From positions 1 to 7,561 of the forward strand of contig CAZSBS010000242.1 of NCBI GenBank assembly GCA_964605095.1: 7,561 nt of DNA, in the 5' to 3' direction. Of the stretch, positions 1-4,905 are shown one piece after another (positions within the stretch are counted from its first letter, which is position 1; each line of letters opens with the position of its first letter). This DNA comes from JAUWQU01 sp964605095. Its GTDB lineage: Bacteria > Planctomycetota > Phycisphaerae > SM23-33. The position numbers and the translations under genes were made by a program. The notes beneath the pieces are model-generated. The model searched no databases, was not told where the DNA came from, and saw nothing but the letters and a program-made list of their open reading frames with translations.

Positions 1-1
1 C

Positions 2-499
2 GACAGGCAGGTCGAGGCCCTTCGCGGGCGAAAGGAAATGCTCGAAAAACGCCTGGCTGACCTGCTTGCCGACCAGGAGCTTCGCGTCGCGGCCGCACGT
101 GCCAATGCGATCAACCCGGACCAGGTTGTCGCGCTGTTGCGTGGCCGAGTGCTGATGGTCGAGACCGCCGACGGCCGATACGAGGCCAACTTCACCGCAC
201 CCGACGGCCAGGCGGCGTTCGACGGCGGCAGCAAGCCCATCCGCGACGCGCGGCATTTCGTGGATGCGTTCCTGGCCCTGCCTGAAAACGCCAACCTTGT
301 CCGATCTACAGTGATCCCCGGCAGCGGCGCACGCCAGGCCGGGGGAGTGATGACACACATGGACCCCATGCCCCAATCGAAGGCCGAGTTCCTGGCCCTG
401 CCGCCTTCACAGCGGCTTACCGTCGCCAACCGCATGACTCGCCAGCAGCGCGACAGCATCCTGGGCCGCTCGTCAGCCGACGAGGGGGGCTACATCTAG
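2..499 (+). CDS. Phage scaffold-like protein, C-terminal part (5' partial)
   Basis: The reading frame is open from base 2 through the first ATG at 38 to the TAG at 497-499, so the gene probably starts before the window. The codons before the ATG continue a charged, heptad-like helix (RQVEALRGRKEMLEKRLADL), which argues against a true start at 38; an AAAGGAA lies only one base from that ATG, too close to serve it. The helical part is followed by a compact segment (AINPDQVVALLRGRV, then a short beta-like stretch with DGRYEANF) and a Pro/Gln/Arg-rich tail ending DEGGYI. A coiled coil followed by a small C-terminal domain, directly before a capsid gene, is the layout of phage scaffolding proteins, which template procapsid assembly and then leave. 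The role is inferred from architecture and position; no diagnostic motif or protease triad is visible. It lies 12 bases from the capsid gene, whose ribosome binding site overlaps its stop. Confidence 0.6.
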   Translation, partial: DRQVEALRGRKEMLEKRLADLLADQELRVAAARANAINPDQVVALLRGRVLMVETADGRYEANFTAPDGQAAFDGGSKPIRDARHFVDAFLALPENANLVRSTVIPGSGARQAGGVMTHMDPMPQSKAEFLALPPSQRLTVANRMTRQQRDSILGRSSADEGGYI

Positions 500-511
500 G
501 AGCAATCATCA

Positions 512-1396
512 ATGGCACAAACCACCACCACAACCCTTGAGGCCTGGGTGCCGAGCGAGCTTATCTCGGCCGACATCCTCCAGGAGACCCGGCCGAACAT
601 CGTCGTGGCCGGCCTGATCCAGCGCGAGTTCCTCGGCGCCGGGCAGGGCAAGGTCTGGGAGCAGACGCAGCTTCCGACCACCACGGCCGCCGGCGTCGAT
701 GAGGACGCCGACTTGGCCGCCGCGGCCCGCACCCCGGCTACCACGGCCTCCATTACCATCGGCGAGGTCGGCCTGAGCACCGAGGTGACCGACCTGGCCC
801 TCGAGACGGCCATCCTCAACGACCTGGCCGTATGGGCTCGCTCCAGCGGCCGGGCCATCGCACAGAAGGTCGACGGCGACCTTTGCGCTCTGTTTGCCGG
901 GCTCAACAGCTCCGGCTCGGGGGCAGTCGGCACCAGCGGCAGCAACCTCACAGTCGCCAACTTCATCGAGGCTATCTACACCCTCGAGCTGGCCAACGCA
1001 CCAGGCCAGAAGGTCTGCGTCCTGCACCCCGTCCAGAAGATGGACCTGTTCAACGCCCTGACCGACGCGTCCAACGGTGCGGCCGTGTTCACCAACCTGC
1101 CCGAGCTTGTCCGCGAGGGCCGGCTGCCCGACGGGCTCGCGACCAACGGCTTCTGGGGCGTCTTCTGCGGCGTGCCGATCTACGTGACCACCGAGGTCGA
1201 TACGGCCAATACCAGCGCCGACCGCTGCGGCGCGATGTTCGTCCGCGAGGCGCTCACGCTCGTCCAACTCCGCCCGCTGCGGGTAGAGTACCAGCGCGAC
1301 GCCTCGGCCAGAAGCACCGAGGTCGTGGCGACCATCGCCTACGGCGTCGGCGAGAACGTTGACACCTTCGGCGTGCCGATCATCACCGACGCGTAG
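512..1396 (+). CDS. Phage major capsid protein (HK97-fold type)
   Basis: This 294-residue protein is the probable shell subunit of the virion. AGGAG at 498-502, nine bases before the ATG, overlaps the previous stop and fixes the start. It has the usual marks of short HK97-fold coat proteins made with a separate scaffold: an N-terminal arm (TTTTTLEAWVPSELISADIL), a beta-rich region with a Thr/Ala-rich acidic loop at about 55-75, a spine-helix-like stretch (LALETAILNDLAVWARSSGR), a segment of the kind seen in coat proteins (KVCVLHPVQKMDLFNAL), and a C-terminal beta region (SADRCGAMFVREALTLVQL ... YQRDASARSTEVVATIAYGV) where coat proteins check subunit identity and close the P domain. The long N-terminal delta domain of self-scaffolding HK97-type proteins is absent, which agrees with the scaffold-like gene upstream. 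The fold is inferred by resemblance; the exact capsid family is not certain. It is intact, and a 139-base gap with hairpins follows. Confidence 0.85.
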   Translation: MAQTTTTTLEAWVPSELISADILQETRPNIVVAGLIQREFLGAGQGKVWEQTQLPTTTAAGVDEDADLAAAARTPATTASITIGEVGLSTEVTDLALETAILNDLAVWARSSGRAIAQKVDGDLCALFAGLNSSGSGAVGTSGSNLTVANFIEAIYTLELANAPGQKVCVLHPVQKMDLFNALTDASNGAAVFTNLPELVREGRLPDGLATNGFWGVFCGVPIYVTTEVDTANTSADRCGAMFVREALTLVQLRPLRVEYQRDASARSTEVVATIAYGVGENVDTFGVPIITDA

Positions 1397-1422
1397 TGAC
1401 TGGCCAGTAGTTAGAGCCTGAC

Positions 1423-1453
1423 TATAGGTCCTATAAGACCTATAGGACCTATA
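1423..1453. repeat. 13-bp inverted repeat TATAGGTCCTATA in the capsid-gene 3' gap
   Basis: TATAGGTCCTATA at 1423-1435 is the exact reverse complement of TATAGGACCTATA at 1441-1453, with a five-base spacer (AGACC). Each arm is itself a near-palindrome around its central base, so several alternative foldings exist, including an eight-pair stem between 1423-1430 and 1437-1444. The AT-rich element stands out in a roughly 67% GC region and begins 26 bases after the capsid stop. It has no U-tract. It looks like a dispersed repeat unit; only one copy is in the window. Confidence 0.8.
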
Positions 1454-1475
1454 CCCACCAAGCCTGCCCAAGCGG

Positions 1476-1498
1476 CGGGGCGCCGCCTAGGCGCCCCG
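1476..1498 (+). other. GC-rich hairpin between the capsid gene and the next gene
   Basis: CGGGGCGCC at 1476-1484 pairs perfectly over nine bases with GGCGCCCCG at 1490-1498 around a five-base loop (GCCTA), and the stem can be extended by a G-U and a G-C pair (1475-1499, 1474-1500). No run of T follows, so it is not a standard Rho-independent terminator. It may be an mRNA-stabilising or attenuating structure that sets the abundant capsid transcript apart from downstream genes. The pairing is seen directly; the function is inferred. Confidence 0.55.
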
Positions 1499-1535
1499 TC
1501 CGCGGCCGGCTTACCGAGAAAGGACTTTTCAACAC

Positions 1536-2156
1536 ATGTACGAAGACGCATACGACCTGAACGGCTCCGAAACCCAGCAGGTACAGGAGATCCTCGCCGA
1601 GATGTCCCTTCGCGGCGGGAGGCTCACCAACGCCGCGGGCCGGCCCATTGCCTATCGCGTGCTCCGCGGGCGGCGATGGATGGTCTGCGACAAGGGCCTG
1701 GTGTGGCGATATGCCCCGGAAGGCTCGCCCCAAGTGCCCGGCACGCGCGGCGGGACGCAGAGGCGCAACAGCGCCGTCGAGATGTGGACCGGCCGCTGGC
1801 GCAAGGTCGTCGGCGCCGACGGCAAACCAACCTACGCCAAGCAGATCGTCTGGGTGCCGATGGACGACCACGTCAACGGCCATCCCGGAATCAGCAAGCT
1901 CGGCTGGTACCGCAGCGAGAAGGGCTTCTCGAACCCCTTCGAGCAGCCCGAAGCGCCCACGGCCGAGCAGATCGACGAGCTCGAGGGCCGACGCGCCGAG
2001 GCCGAGCAGGCCGTCTACGCGAGAATGATGGTCGAAGGCCTCGCCGTGCCCGACTCATCCCCCGGAGACCAGGCCGACCGTTCGGAGCCCCAGGCCGCCC
2101 GCCAATCGTCCCCCGAAGCCGCCGCCCTGCGCAGGAGCCGCAGAAATGCCTCTTGA
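1536..2156 (+). CDS. Uncharacterised phage head-region protein, 206 aa
   Basis: I do not recognise this family. The start is supported by AAAGGA at 1519-1524, eleven bases before the ATG. The N-terminal half is basic and aromatic (AYRVLRGRRWMVCDKGLVWR, then EMWTGRWRKVVGADG) and looks like a compact beta domain. Residues about 135-165 are predicted helical and heptad-like (PTAEQIDELEGRRAEAEQAV), and the last 40 residues are low-complexity, rich in Pro, Ser, Ala and Arg. There is no signal peptide or membrane segment. It lies between the capsid gene and a connector-like gene, so a role in the head (decoration, internal or completion protein) is the best guess from position alone. Its last 11 bases overlap the small gene that follows, suggesting translational coupling. 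Confidence 0.65.
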   Translation: MYEDAYDLNGSETQQVQEILAEMSLRGGRLTNAAGRPIAYRVLRGRRWMVCDKGLVWRYAPEGSPQVPGTRGGTQRRNSAVEMWTGRWRKVVGADGKPTYAKQIVWVPMDDHVNGHPGISKLGWYRSEKGFSNPFEQPEAPTAEQIDELEGRRAEAEQAVYARMMVEGLAVPDSSPGDQADRSEPQAARQSSPEAAALRRSRRNAS

Positions 2157-2301
2157 CCGCCGGACCGTCGACCGCCTGGCCTCGACGCAAATACGCGACC
2201 TGATGCGGACCAGGAGCGTCTCGCCCGAGGAAAAACAGCAGATCCGCCGCCGGCACGAACAGGCCGCCGAGCGAGCGGAGAAGAAAAGCGTAAAACGCTG
2301 A
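2146..2301 (+). CDS. Small charged protein, 51 aa
   Basis: This short reading frame starts at an ATG overlapping the last 11 bases of the upstream gene and ends in a TGA whose final A begins the ribosome binding site of the next gene. AGGAG at 2133-2137, eight bases before the ATG, is a strong site, and together with the tight packing this makes it a credible gene despite its size. The product begins MPLDRRTVDRLASTQIRDLM and continues as a very charged, probably all-helical segment rich in Arg, Lys, Glu and Gln, ending KKSVKR. There is no transmembrane segment or cysteine motif. Without it, about 145 bases would be left empty inside an otherwise gapless three-gene run. The family is unknown; possible roles are a small assembly factor or a DNA- or scaffold-contacting peptide, both guesses from charge and position. 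Confidence 0.65.
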   Translation: MPLDRRTVDRLASTQIRDLMRTRSVSPEEKQQIRRRHEQAAERAEKKSVKR

Positions 2302-2311
2302 GGAACCGAAA

Positions 2312-3109
2312 ATGCCACGCAAGTGGGAATCCATCATCTGCTACGAGAACCGCGGCGAGGCCTTCACCACGTCGCGGTGGAGGCTTTCCGGGCTGAGGAC
2401 CAAGGCCGGTGCCGAAAACACCGACGGCGGCGTGCTGTGGCTCGAGACCGACCGCGACGGCGACACCGTAACCGCGAGCCTCTACAAGGATGCCGCCCGC
2501 GCCCCGGCCGACAAGGTCGCCCAGGGGGCAGCCGACGTCTCCGGCACGGACGGCTCCGCGGCCTCAGCCGTCGAGCTTACCCTCGTGGCCGTCAACGAAA
2601 CCGGCCTGTCCGGATCGCTGATGATCCACCGCCACCTGGCCGACGACGTCTGCCCGGTCCAGGTTGCCCTGTGCGTCGACAGCGATATGGACACGCTCTG
2701 GGACGGCATCGAGGCCTTGCCCGGTTACGATGCCACGGCCGGCTGCGGCGAGTTCATCCGCCTTGCGGGCGAGGATGTGCTGGCAAAGGTCTCGGCCATG
2801 TTCCGCGACCGCCTCGGCGGCCAGACAGCGGGGGCGTGGTTCCTGGCCGACGACAGCCGCGACCTGCCGGACCTGCGGCGCATCGCCAACCCCGCCCAGC
2901 TCCGCCTGGCCTGCGCCCACAGGGCGCTTGAGATAGCATTGGGCCGAAGCCACCGCACCGGCGCCGAGTCGATGTACAGCCGCCTGCGCGACTACCACCG
3001 GGCCGAGTTCGACCGCGCCATGGCCTCGCTCGTGCTTGCCTTCCGCCCGGCCGGCGGCGGGCCGACACAGGCGGCGGCCTCCGGGGCCGTCCGACAGCAG
3101 AGAGTCTGA
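2312..3109 (+). CDS. Probable head-tail connector/adaptor protein, 265 aa
   Basis: GAGGAA at 2300-2305, six bases before the ATG, supports the start. Two parts can be seen. Residues 1 to about 125 are beta-rich (WESIICYENRGEAFTTSRWR, VLWLETDRDGDTVTASLYKD, SGSLMIHRHLADDVCPVQVA), like a small virion beta domain. From about 127 the protein is mainly helical: DTLWDGIEALPGYDATAGCG, EDVLAKVSAMFRDRLGG, then LRRIANPAQLRLACAHRALE and SMYSRLRDYHRAEFDRAMAS. The second part, with a helix carrying an 'AxxxxLACAHRALE' pattern followed by an Arg/Tyr-rich helix, resembles the helical adaptor (gp6/gp36-like) proteins that sit under the portal and join head to tail. The tail is Gly/Ala-rich. The beta-plus-helical combination is longer than a simple adaptor and may be a fusion. 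The assignment rests on pattern and position after the capsid gene. Confidence 0.45.
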   Translation: MPRKWESIICYENRGEAFTTSRWRLSGLRTKAGAENTDGGVLWLETDRDGDTVTASLYKDAARAPADKVAQGAADVSGTDGSAASAVELTLVAVNETGLSGSLMIHRHLADDVCPVQVALCVDSDMDTLWDGIEALPGYDATAGCGEFIRLAGEDVLAKVSAMFRDRLGGQTAGAWFLADDSRDLPDLRRIANPAQLRLACAHRALEIALGRSHRTGAESMYSRLRDYHRAEFDRAMASLVLAFRPAGGGPTQAAASGAVRQQRV

Positions 3110-3137
3110 GCACCGGCCCTCCCCCGCGTTTCGCGAC

Positions 3138-3186
3138 CCCTCTCCCTTGACGGGAGAGGGTGGCCCGAAGGGCCGGGTGAGGGTGA
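3138..3186. repeat. Double-hairpin interspersed repeat
   Basis: Two adjacent perfect hairpins fill most of the gap. CCCTCTCCC at 3138-3146 pairs with GGGAGAGGG at 3152-3160 over nine bases (loop TTGAC), and GGCCC at 3162-3166 pairs with GGGCC at 3170-3174 (loop GAA). A GGGTGAGGGTGACC tail follows. From memory, near-identical sequence recurs between genes in many unrelated high-GC bacterial genomes; I could not verify this here. It is not followed by a U-tract. Confidence 0.8.
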
Positions 3187-3215
3187 CCTTGTCCACCCAT
3201 CCATCGAGACCAACC

Positions 3216-3716
3216 ATGACCGCTATCACTGTTGCCAACACCGACTGGTCGATCGTCGACGACGTCCGCGATGCCCTGGCCGCCGCGAGCCTCGCGTCCG
3301 CGGCCGTGTTCGACTCCGTCACCGTCACCACCTGCGACGAGCAGGTCCAGGCCAACCGGCTCAGCACCTCACCGGTGGCCATTGTGCGGTACGTCACCAC
3401 ACGCGAGACCGCCTGCCCGGAGGATGTTCGCGGCGCCTGCATCTCGCTGGAGATCATCCTGGCCGCAGCCGTGGATGATGCCGGCTTCGACGAGTCCCTA
3501 CGCCTGGCTGAAATCCTGCGGCTCAAGAACGCCGCCGTCAACGCCGTCGAGGCCGAGCCGCCCGCCGCCGCCTGCGCCTGGGGCTCCAGCCAGGCATACC
3601 AGGGGCGAATCCGCTGGGGCCAGGCCCGAATCGACCTGTCCGCAGGAGAGCCCTGGGCCATCTGCCGCCTGCCCGTGGAAATCGGCTTCGTGATCCCGGC
3701 CGGAACTTCGCACTGA
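3216..3716 (+). CDS. Tail-terminator-like protein, 166 aa
   Basis: The frame is open further upstream, but that extension runs through the double-hairpin repeat and is Pro/Arg-rich, so the ATG at 3216 (MTAITVANTDWSIVDDVRDA) is the likely start. No good ribosome binding site precedes it, only a weak GAGA. The product has an N-terminal helix (SIVDDVRDALAAAS), a short beta strand (AVFDSVTVTTC), a central strand pair (RGACISLEIILAAAVDDAGF), a helix (DESLRLAEILRLKNAAVNAV) and C-terminal strands ending in PWAICRLPVEIGFVIP. This helix/beta order, about 150 residues long, matches tail-terminator and neck proteins that cap the tail tube and contact the head, which fits its place before a tail-tube-like gene. 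No sequence motif is diagnostic, so the role is inferred from secondary-structure pattern and gene order. Confidence 0.45.
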   Translation: MTAITVANTDWSIVDDVRDALAAASLASAAVFDSVTVTTCDEQVQANRLSTSPVAIVRYVTTRETACPEDVRGACISLEIILAAAVDDAGFDESLRLAEILRLKNAAVNAVEAEPPAAACAWGSSQAYQGRIRWGQARIDLSAGEPWAICRLPVEIGFVIPAGTSH

Positions 3717-3724
3717 CCGAAGCA

Positions 3725-3761
3725 GTAGCCAGTCGCCGGTCGCCGCTAGCCGGTAGCCAGG
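3725..3761. repeat. Degenerate GGTAGCC-type repeat cluster
   Basis: The segment is built from degenerate units of six to seven bases resembling GGTAGCC (GTAGCC, AGTCGCC, GGTCGCC, GCTAGCC, GGTAGCC). The word TAGCCGGTAGCC at 3747-3758 is repeated exactly at 6570-6581, and its 10-base core occurs in reverse complement at 4334-4343 and within 6661-6676. This makes it a member of the same dispersed family found in two other gaps of the window. Confidence 0.75.
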
Positions 3762-3804
3762 AAGAGAGGCCTTGGCGATTCATCGCGAAATGGAGCTGTA
3801 ACTA

Positions 3805-4185
3805 ATGTCATTCAACGTCTACCACGATCCCCACAGCGTAACCATCGGCCAGACGCCTATCGCCGGCGTCGAGTCGATCATCGTCTCGGTCCGCCGCCAG
3901 GAGTTCCATGCCGCCGGCGACGGGGAGATGCACGAGACTGTCGCCCGCTTCACGGCCGGGCGGACCAGCGGCGCCATCACGCTGCTTGACCCCGCCGGCG
4001 CCGCCGCGGTGGCAGGGCGGGCCGGCACGCTCTCGTTCACATGGACGGACACAAAGGCCCAGGCCGACAAGACCGTCACCATCGCCGGCGCCTCCATCGG
4101 TGGCTACGACGCCACCGTCGCCCGCAACGCCGCAAGCAGCGTCACGTTGCCCTTCATTGCCGAATCCGCACCGGTGGTGGCCTGA
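3805..4185 (+). CDS. Tail-tube-like structural protein, 126 aa
   Basis: GGAG at 3792-3795, nine bases before the ATG, fixes the start. The product is almost entirely beta-like with little charge: SVTIGQTPIAGVESIIVSVR, an acidic-aromatic loop (EFHAAGDGEMHETVARFTAG), a strand ending GAITLLDPAGAAAV, then GTLSFTWTDTKAQADKTVTI, and a final repeat-like pair (GASIGGYDATVARNAASSVT) closing with LPFIAES. Short all-beta proteins of this kind with G/T/S-rich strands and a mobile loop are typical of tail-tube or baseplate beta-sandwich subunits. It follows a tail-terminator-like gene, the usual place for the tube protein. The length (126) is short for a siphovirus tube protein but acceptable for a minimal tube fold. 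A decoration or small baseplate protein is the main alternative. Confidence 0.45.
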   Translation: MSFNVYHDPHSVTIGQTPIAGVESIIVSVRRQEFHAAGDGEMHETVARFTAGRTSGAITLLDPAGAAAVAGRAGTLSFTWTDTKAQADKTVTIAGASIGGYDATVARNAASSVTLPFIAESAPVVA

Positions 4186-4195
4186 AAAGGCAAAC

Positions 4196-4312
4196 CACGG
4201 AACCCGTTTAAAAACAACGTAACCTGGAACTTGGAAGAGCAAGACAGGGAACCTGATATCAGCAGATTCTTGCTCCGCCGTTTTTGCCGTTCCGGGTTCC
4301 GTGTTCCAGGTT
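4196..4312. repeat. Nested inverted repeats built from GGAAC words
   Basis: Three inverted pairs are interleaved in one gap. CACGGAACCCG at 4196-4206 is the perfect complement of CGGGTTCCGTG at 4293-4303. The 16 bases at 4221-4236 (AACCTGGAACTTGGAA) match the complement of 4297-4312 at 14 positions. GAGCAAGA at 4237-4244 pairs with TCTTGCTC at 4268-4275. The two outer right arms overlap, so the pairings compete. The recurrent word is GGAACC/GGTTCC, spaced as in a degenerate tandem repeat folded back on itself. Confidence 0.75.
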
Positions 4313-4320
4313 CCGCAGTT

Positions 4321-4345
4321 CTTCTTCCCCCAGCTACCGGCTACC
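4321..4345. repeat. CTTCTTCCCCC plus CTACCGGCTACC repeat words
   Basis: CTTCTTCCCCC at 4321-4331 is repeated exactly at 4894-4904, just before the next structural gene. CTACCGGCTACC at 4334-4345 is repeated exactly at 6665-6676 and is the complement of the GGTAGCC family at 3747-3758 and 6569-6583. The two words sit side by side 21 bases before the GTG start at 4367, so they belong to the leader of that gene. Confidence 0.65.
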
Positions 4346-4352
4346 AACCCCA

Positions 4353-4357
4353 AAGGA
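4353..4357 (+). promoter_or_regulatory. Ribosome binding site that fixes the GTG start at 4367
   Basis: AAGGA lies nine bases before the GTG at 4367. The same frame stays open back to a GTG at 4301, but that extension translates the repeat words and has no ribosome binding site, so this site decides the start. Confidence 0.65.
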
Positions 4358-4366
4358 TCCGCAACC

Positions 4367-4765
4367 GTGAATCCCAAATTCGACACTTATGACCTGACGA
4401 CCTTTGCCGCCGCGGAGGTCATCGGCAGCCCGGCCTCGCGAACCAGCCGCGAGCGGATGCCCGACGTGGCGGGCGAGTTCTTCCAGGTTCAGCCCGCCGG
4501 CGCGAGGGAAATCGCCGTGCGCGGCGTGCTGGCCTCGGCCGTGAAAGCCTCAGCCGATCTGGCCGTCGCCGACCTCAAGGCCAAACTGCTGGCCATCCAG
4601 CAGTACGTCGGCGTCGTGGCAACCTACGCCGGAACCGACGGCCGGCTGTACTCCGGCAGCTTGCTGTCGGCCTATCGCCAGGCCGGGCCGATGGAGGTCT
4701 CCGCCGTCGAGAGCGGCGTGCAGGCCCTGGCCCATGTCGAGGCGGCAATCGTGGCCCAGCCGTAA
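4367..4765 (+). CDS. Small phage tail-associated protein, 132 aa
   Basis: Translation most likely starts at GTG 4367, nine bases after AAGGA; the longer upstream extension is repeat sequence. The product begins MNPKFDTYDLTTFAAAEVIG, then has a beta stretch (AGEFFQVQPAGAREIAVRGV), a helix (SADLAVADLKAKLLAIQQYV), a strand pair around ATYAGTDGRLYSGSLLSAYR, and a final helix (SAVESGVQALAHVEAAIVAQ). The pattern 'R.I.V.GVL...L..L.A...Q..VG..ATY.GTDGR.Y' recalls small tail beta proteins of the gpU or distal-tail kind, where a beta sandwich attaches to the tail end. That is a resemblance of pattern only. It follows the tail-tube-like gene and precedes the appendage genes, which agrees with a tail-tip or baseplate role. 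A hairpin begins directly after its TAA. Confidence 0.5.
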   Translation: MNPKFDTYDLTTFAAAEVIGSPASRTSRERMPDVAGEFFQVQPAGAREIAVRGVLASAVKASADLAVADLKAKLLAIQQYVGVVATYAGTDGRLYSGSLLSAYRQAGPMEVSAVESGVQALAHVEAAIVAQP

Positions 4766-4780
4766 GCGGCCGAAGGCCGC
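4766..4780 (+). terminator. Hairpin immediately after the stop codon
   Basis: GCGGCC at 4766-4771 and GGCCGC at 4775-4780 form a perfect six-pair stem with a three-base GAA loop, starting at the first base after the TAA stop. There is no U-tract, so it may act as an mRNA 3'-end stabiliser or a weak terminator. Confidence 0.4.
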
Positions 4781-4788
4781 AAATGTCC

Positions 4789-4867
4789 AATGCTCAATTC
4801 TCAATGTTCAAGCGGCAAAGCTTGCTCGCCCCCGCGGTCGAACATTGAACATTGAGCATTGAGCATT
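4789..4867. repeat. Heptamer (GAACATT/GAGCATT) near-perfect 23-bp inverted repeat
   Basis: The right side, 4840-4867, is four tandem heptamers: GAACATT twice, then GAGCATT twice. The left side, 4789-4811, is the complement of 4845-4867 with 22 of 23 bases matching. About 33 bases lie between the arms. The same GAACATT heptamer occurs as three tandem copies at 6693-6713. The right arm contains an in-frame TTG at 4852 for the gene that follows. Confidence 0.85.
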
Positions 4868-4905
4868 CGCTCCTATCACCTACAACCCACTACCTTCTTC
4901 CCCCT

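Noticed and set aside
38..499. Complete 153-residue gene starting at ATG 38
   Set aside because: The frame is open to the window start and the helix continues upstream of this ATG; the AAAGGAA is only one base away, so the gene is treated as cut at its 5' end.
509..1471. Long minus-strand open frame (320 codons) opposite the capsid gene
   Set aside because: It is the antisense shadow of a well-supported capsid gene in GC-rich DNA; its product is Gly/Arg-rich, partly translates the TATAGG repeat (as YRSYRSYR) and has no ribosome binding site or recognisable domain.
3036..3215. Upstream extension of the tail-terminator-like gene to 3036
   Set aside because: The extension overlaps the end of the previous gene in another frame and translates the hairpin repeat into a Pro/Arg-rich stretch; the conserved-looking protein begins at 3216.
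2564..3661. Long minus-strand open frame (365 codons) opposite the connector and terminator-like genes
   Set aside because: It crosses two plus-strand genes and the double-hairpin repeat, has low-complexity composition and no start signal; long antisense frames are expected at this GC content.
4789..4867. CRISPR array
   Set aside because: The repeats are 7-base tandem units with no spacers between them, arranged as an inverted pair; no cas gene is nearby.
4852..4905. TTG start at 4852 for the Trp-Gly-rich protein
   Set aside because: The 18 added residues are translated heptamer and pyrimidine-rich repeat; ATG 4906 gives a natural start, although neither site has a clear ribosome binding site, so this is not certain.
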